This document shows positions 5,985 to 6,480 of a stretch of 6,480 bases of DNA, one piece after another (position 1 is the stretch's first letter; each line of letters begins with the position of its first letter). A model generated the notes under the pieces. That model worked only from the letters and a program-made list of their open reading frames with translations, had not been told where the DNA came from and did no database searches. The position numbers were made by a program, and so were the translations under genes. This DNA comes from Gammaproteobacteria bacterium (lineage in GTDB: Bacteria; Pseudomonadota; Gammaproteobacteria; Granulosicoccales; Granulosicoccaceae). The stretch is taken from the NCBI GenBank assembly GCA_020444765.1, contig JAGRHW010000206.1:1-6480 (forward strand). The letters are read 5' to 3'.

Positions 5985-6480
5985 ATGCAAAGCAACGGAT
6001 TTTTACTGTCTTTTTTGAATATTGCGGCAACGTTCTTTGTCCTGCTGATCGGCTTTGGGCTGCTTGCCCTGATCGTGATGTATTTTGTCGATATCCGGCA
6101 GACCAAACACACGATCCGCCGCAATTATCCGGTCATCGGCCGCTTCCGTTATCTTTTCGAAAAGCTCGGCGAATTCTTTCGTCAGTATTTTTTCGCCATG
6201 GATCGCGAGGAAATGCCGTTCAACCGCGCCGAGCGCAGCTGGGTCTACCGGGCCGCCAAGAATGAAAACAACACCGTGGCCTTCGGTTCGACGCGCGATT
6301 TGCGCGTGCCGGGCACGGTGTTTTTCGTCAACACGCCCTTCCCGACCCTGGACGAAAACGCCGCCAGCGTGCGGCAACTGGTGATCGGTCCGGACAGCGA
6401 AAATCCCTATGCGGTCAGCTCGATCGTCAATATCTCCGCCATGAGTTACGGGGCGCTCTCCAAGCCGGCGATCCGCGCCT
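5985..6480 (+). CDS. Membrane-anchored FMN-binding glutamate synthase family protein (partial, C-terminus missing)
   Basis: The frame opens at ATG 5985 and runs 165 codons plus one base to the window edge. Residues about 12-35 form one strong hydrophobic helix, followed by a positively charged stretch (DIRQTKHTIRRNYPVIGRFR), which predicts an N-terminal anchor with the enzyme on the cytoplasmic side. The rest matches the start of the stand-alone glutamate synthase large-subunit-like domain (COG0069). RNYPVIGRFRYLFE is at 46-60, FGSTRD at 100-105, and NISAMSYGALSKPAIRA at 149-165 begins the FMN-binding barrel. Complete family members are roughly 500 residues, so about two thirds is outside the window. 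No glutaminase domain precedes the barrel, so ordinary glutamine-dependent glutamate synthase activity is not implied, and the true reaction is uncertain. GGAG eleven bases before the ATG (5970-5973) supports the start. It diverges from glk. Confidence 0.9.
   Translation, partial: MQSNGFLLSFLNIAATFFVLLIGFGLLALIVMYFVDIRQTKHTIRRNYPVIGRFRYLFEKLGEFFRQYFFAMDREEMPFNRAERSWVYRAAKNENNTVAFGSTRDLRVPGTVFFVNTPFPTLDENAASVRQLVIGPDSENPYAVSSIVNISAMSYGALSKPAIRA

Overview
The window is about 6.5 kb of GC-rich, densely coded chromosomal DNA. It looks proteobacterial, most likely gammaproteobacterial. This rests on the gene types: an E. coli-type Glk, a COG4949/DUF3422 membrane-anchored protein and a membrane-anchored FMN-binding glutamate synthase-like protein. 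It also rests on Shine-Dalgarno sites of ordinary GGAG type. No rRNA, tRNA, CRISPR array, insertion sequence or phage gene is visible, and nothing in the base composition or gene content suggests recent transfer. Species cannot be named from the sequence alone.

Layout, left to right. (1) 1-1284, minus: the N-terminal 428 residues of a formylglycine-dependent sulfatase / phosphonate monoester hydrolase-like enzyme, running off the left edge. It has its own probable sigma70-type promoter at 1324-1350. (2) 1403-1822, minus: a small protein made of two CBS domains. (3) A 221-bp divergent spacer (1823-2043) containing a direct repeat with an 11-bp period. (4) 2044-3345, plus: a DUF3422 protein with a C-terminal pair of membrane helices. 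It is followed after 54 bp by (5) 3400-3873, plus: a PaaI-like hotdog-fold thioesterase. (6) A 155-bp non-coding spacer, then 4029-4880, plus: a ten-helix EamA/DMT-family transporter with no recognisable ribosome binding site. (7) 4906-5859, minus: glucokinase (glk), convergent with the transporter and only 25 bp from it. (8) A 125-bp divergent spacer, then 5985-6480, plus: the N-terminal 165 residues of a membrane-anchored FMN-binding glutamate synthase family protein, running off the right edge.

Functionally the window is a mixture. Glucokinase feeds glucose into central metabolism. The EamA protein is a probable metabolite exporter, the CBS protein a probable adenine-nucleotide sensor, and the hotdog protein probably acts on an acyl-CoA thioester. 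The sulfatase-family enzyme would hydrolyse a sulfate, phosphate or phosphonate ester. Apart from the DUF3422/thioesterase pair, and possibly CBS/sulfatase, the genes look like separate transcription units rather than one pathway. I see no convincing new multi-gene system here. The less-explained items are the DUF3422/thioesterase pairing, a perfect dyad inside the sulfatase's first codons, the spaced direct repeat, and the missing ribosome binding site of the transporter. No strong intrinsic terminator (GC stem plus T-run) was found at any gene end.
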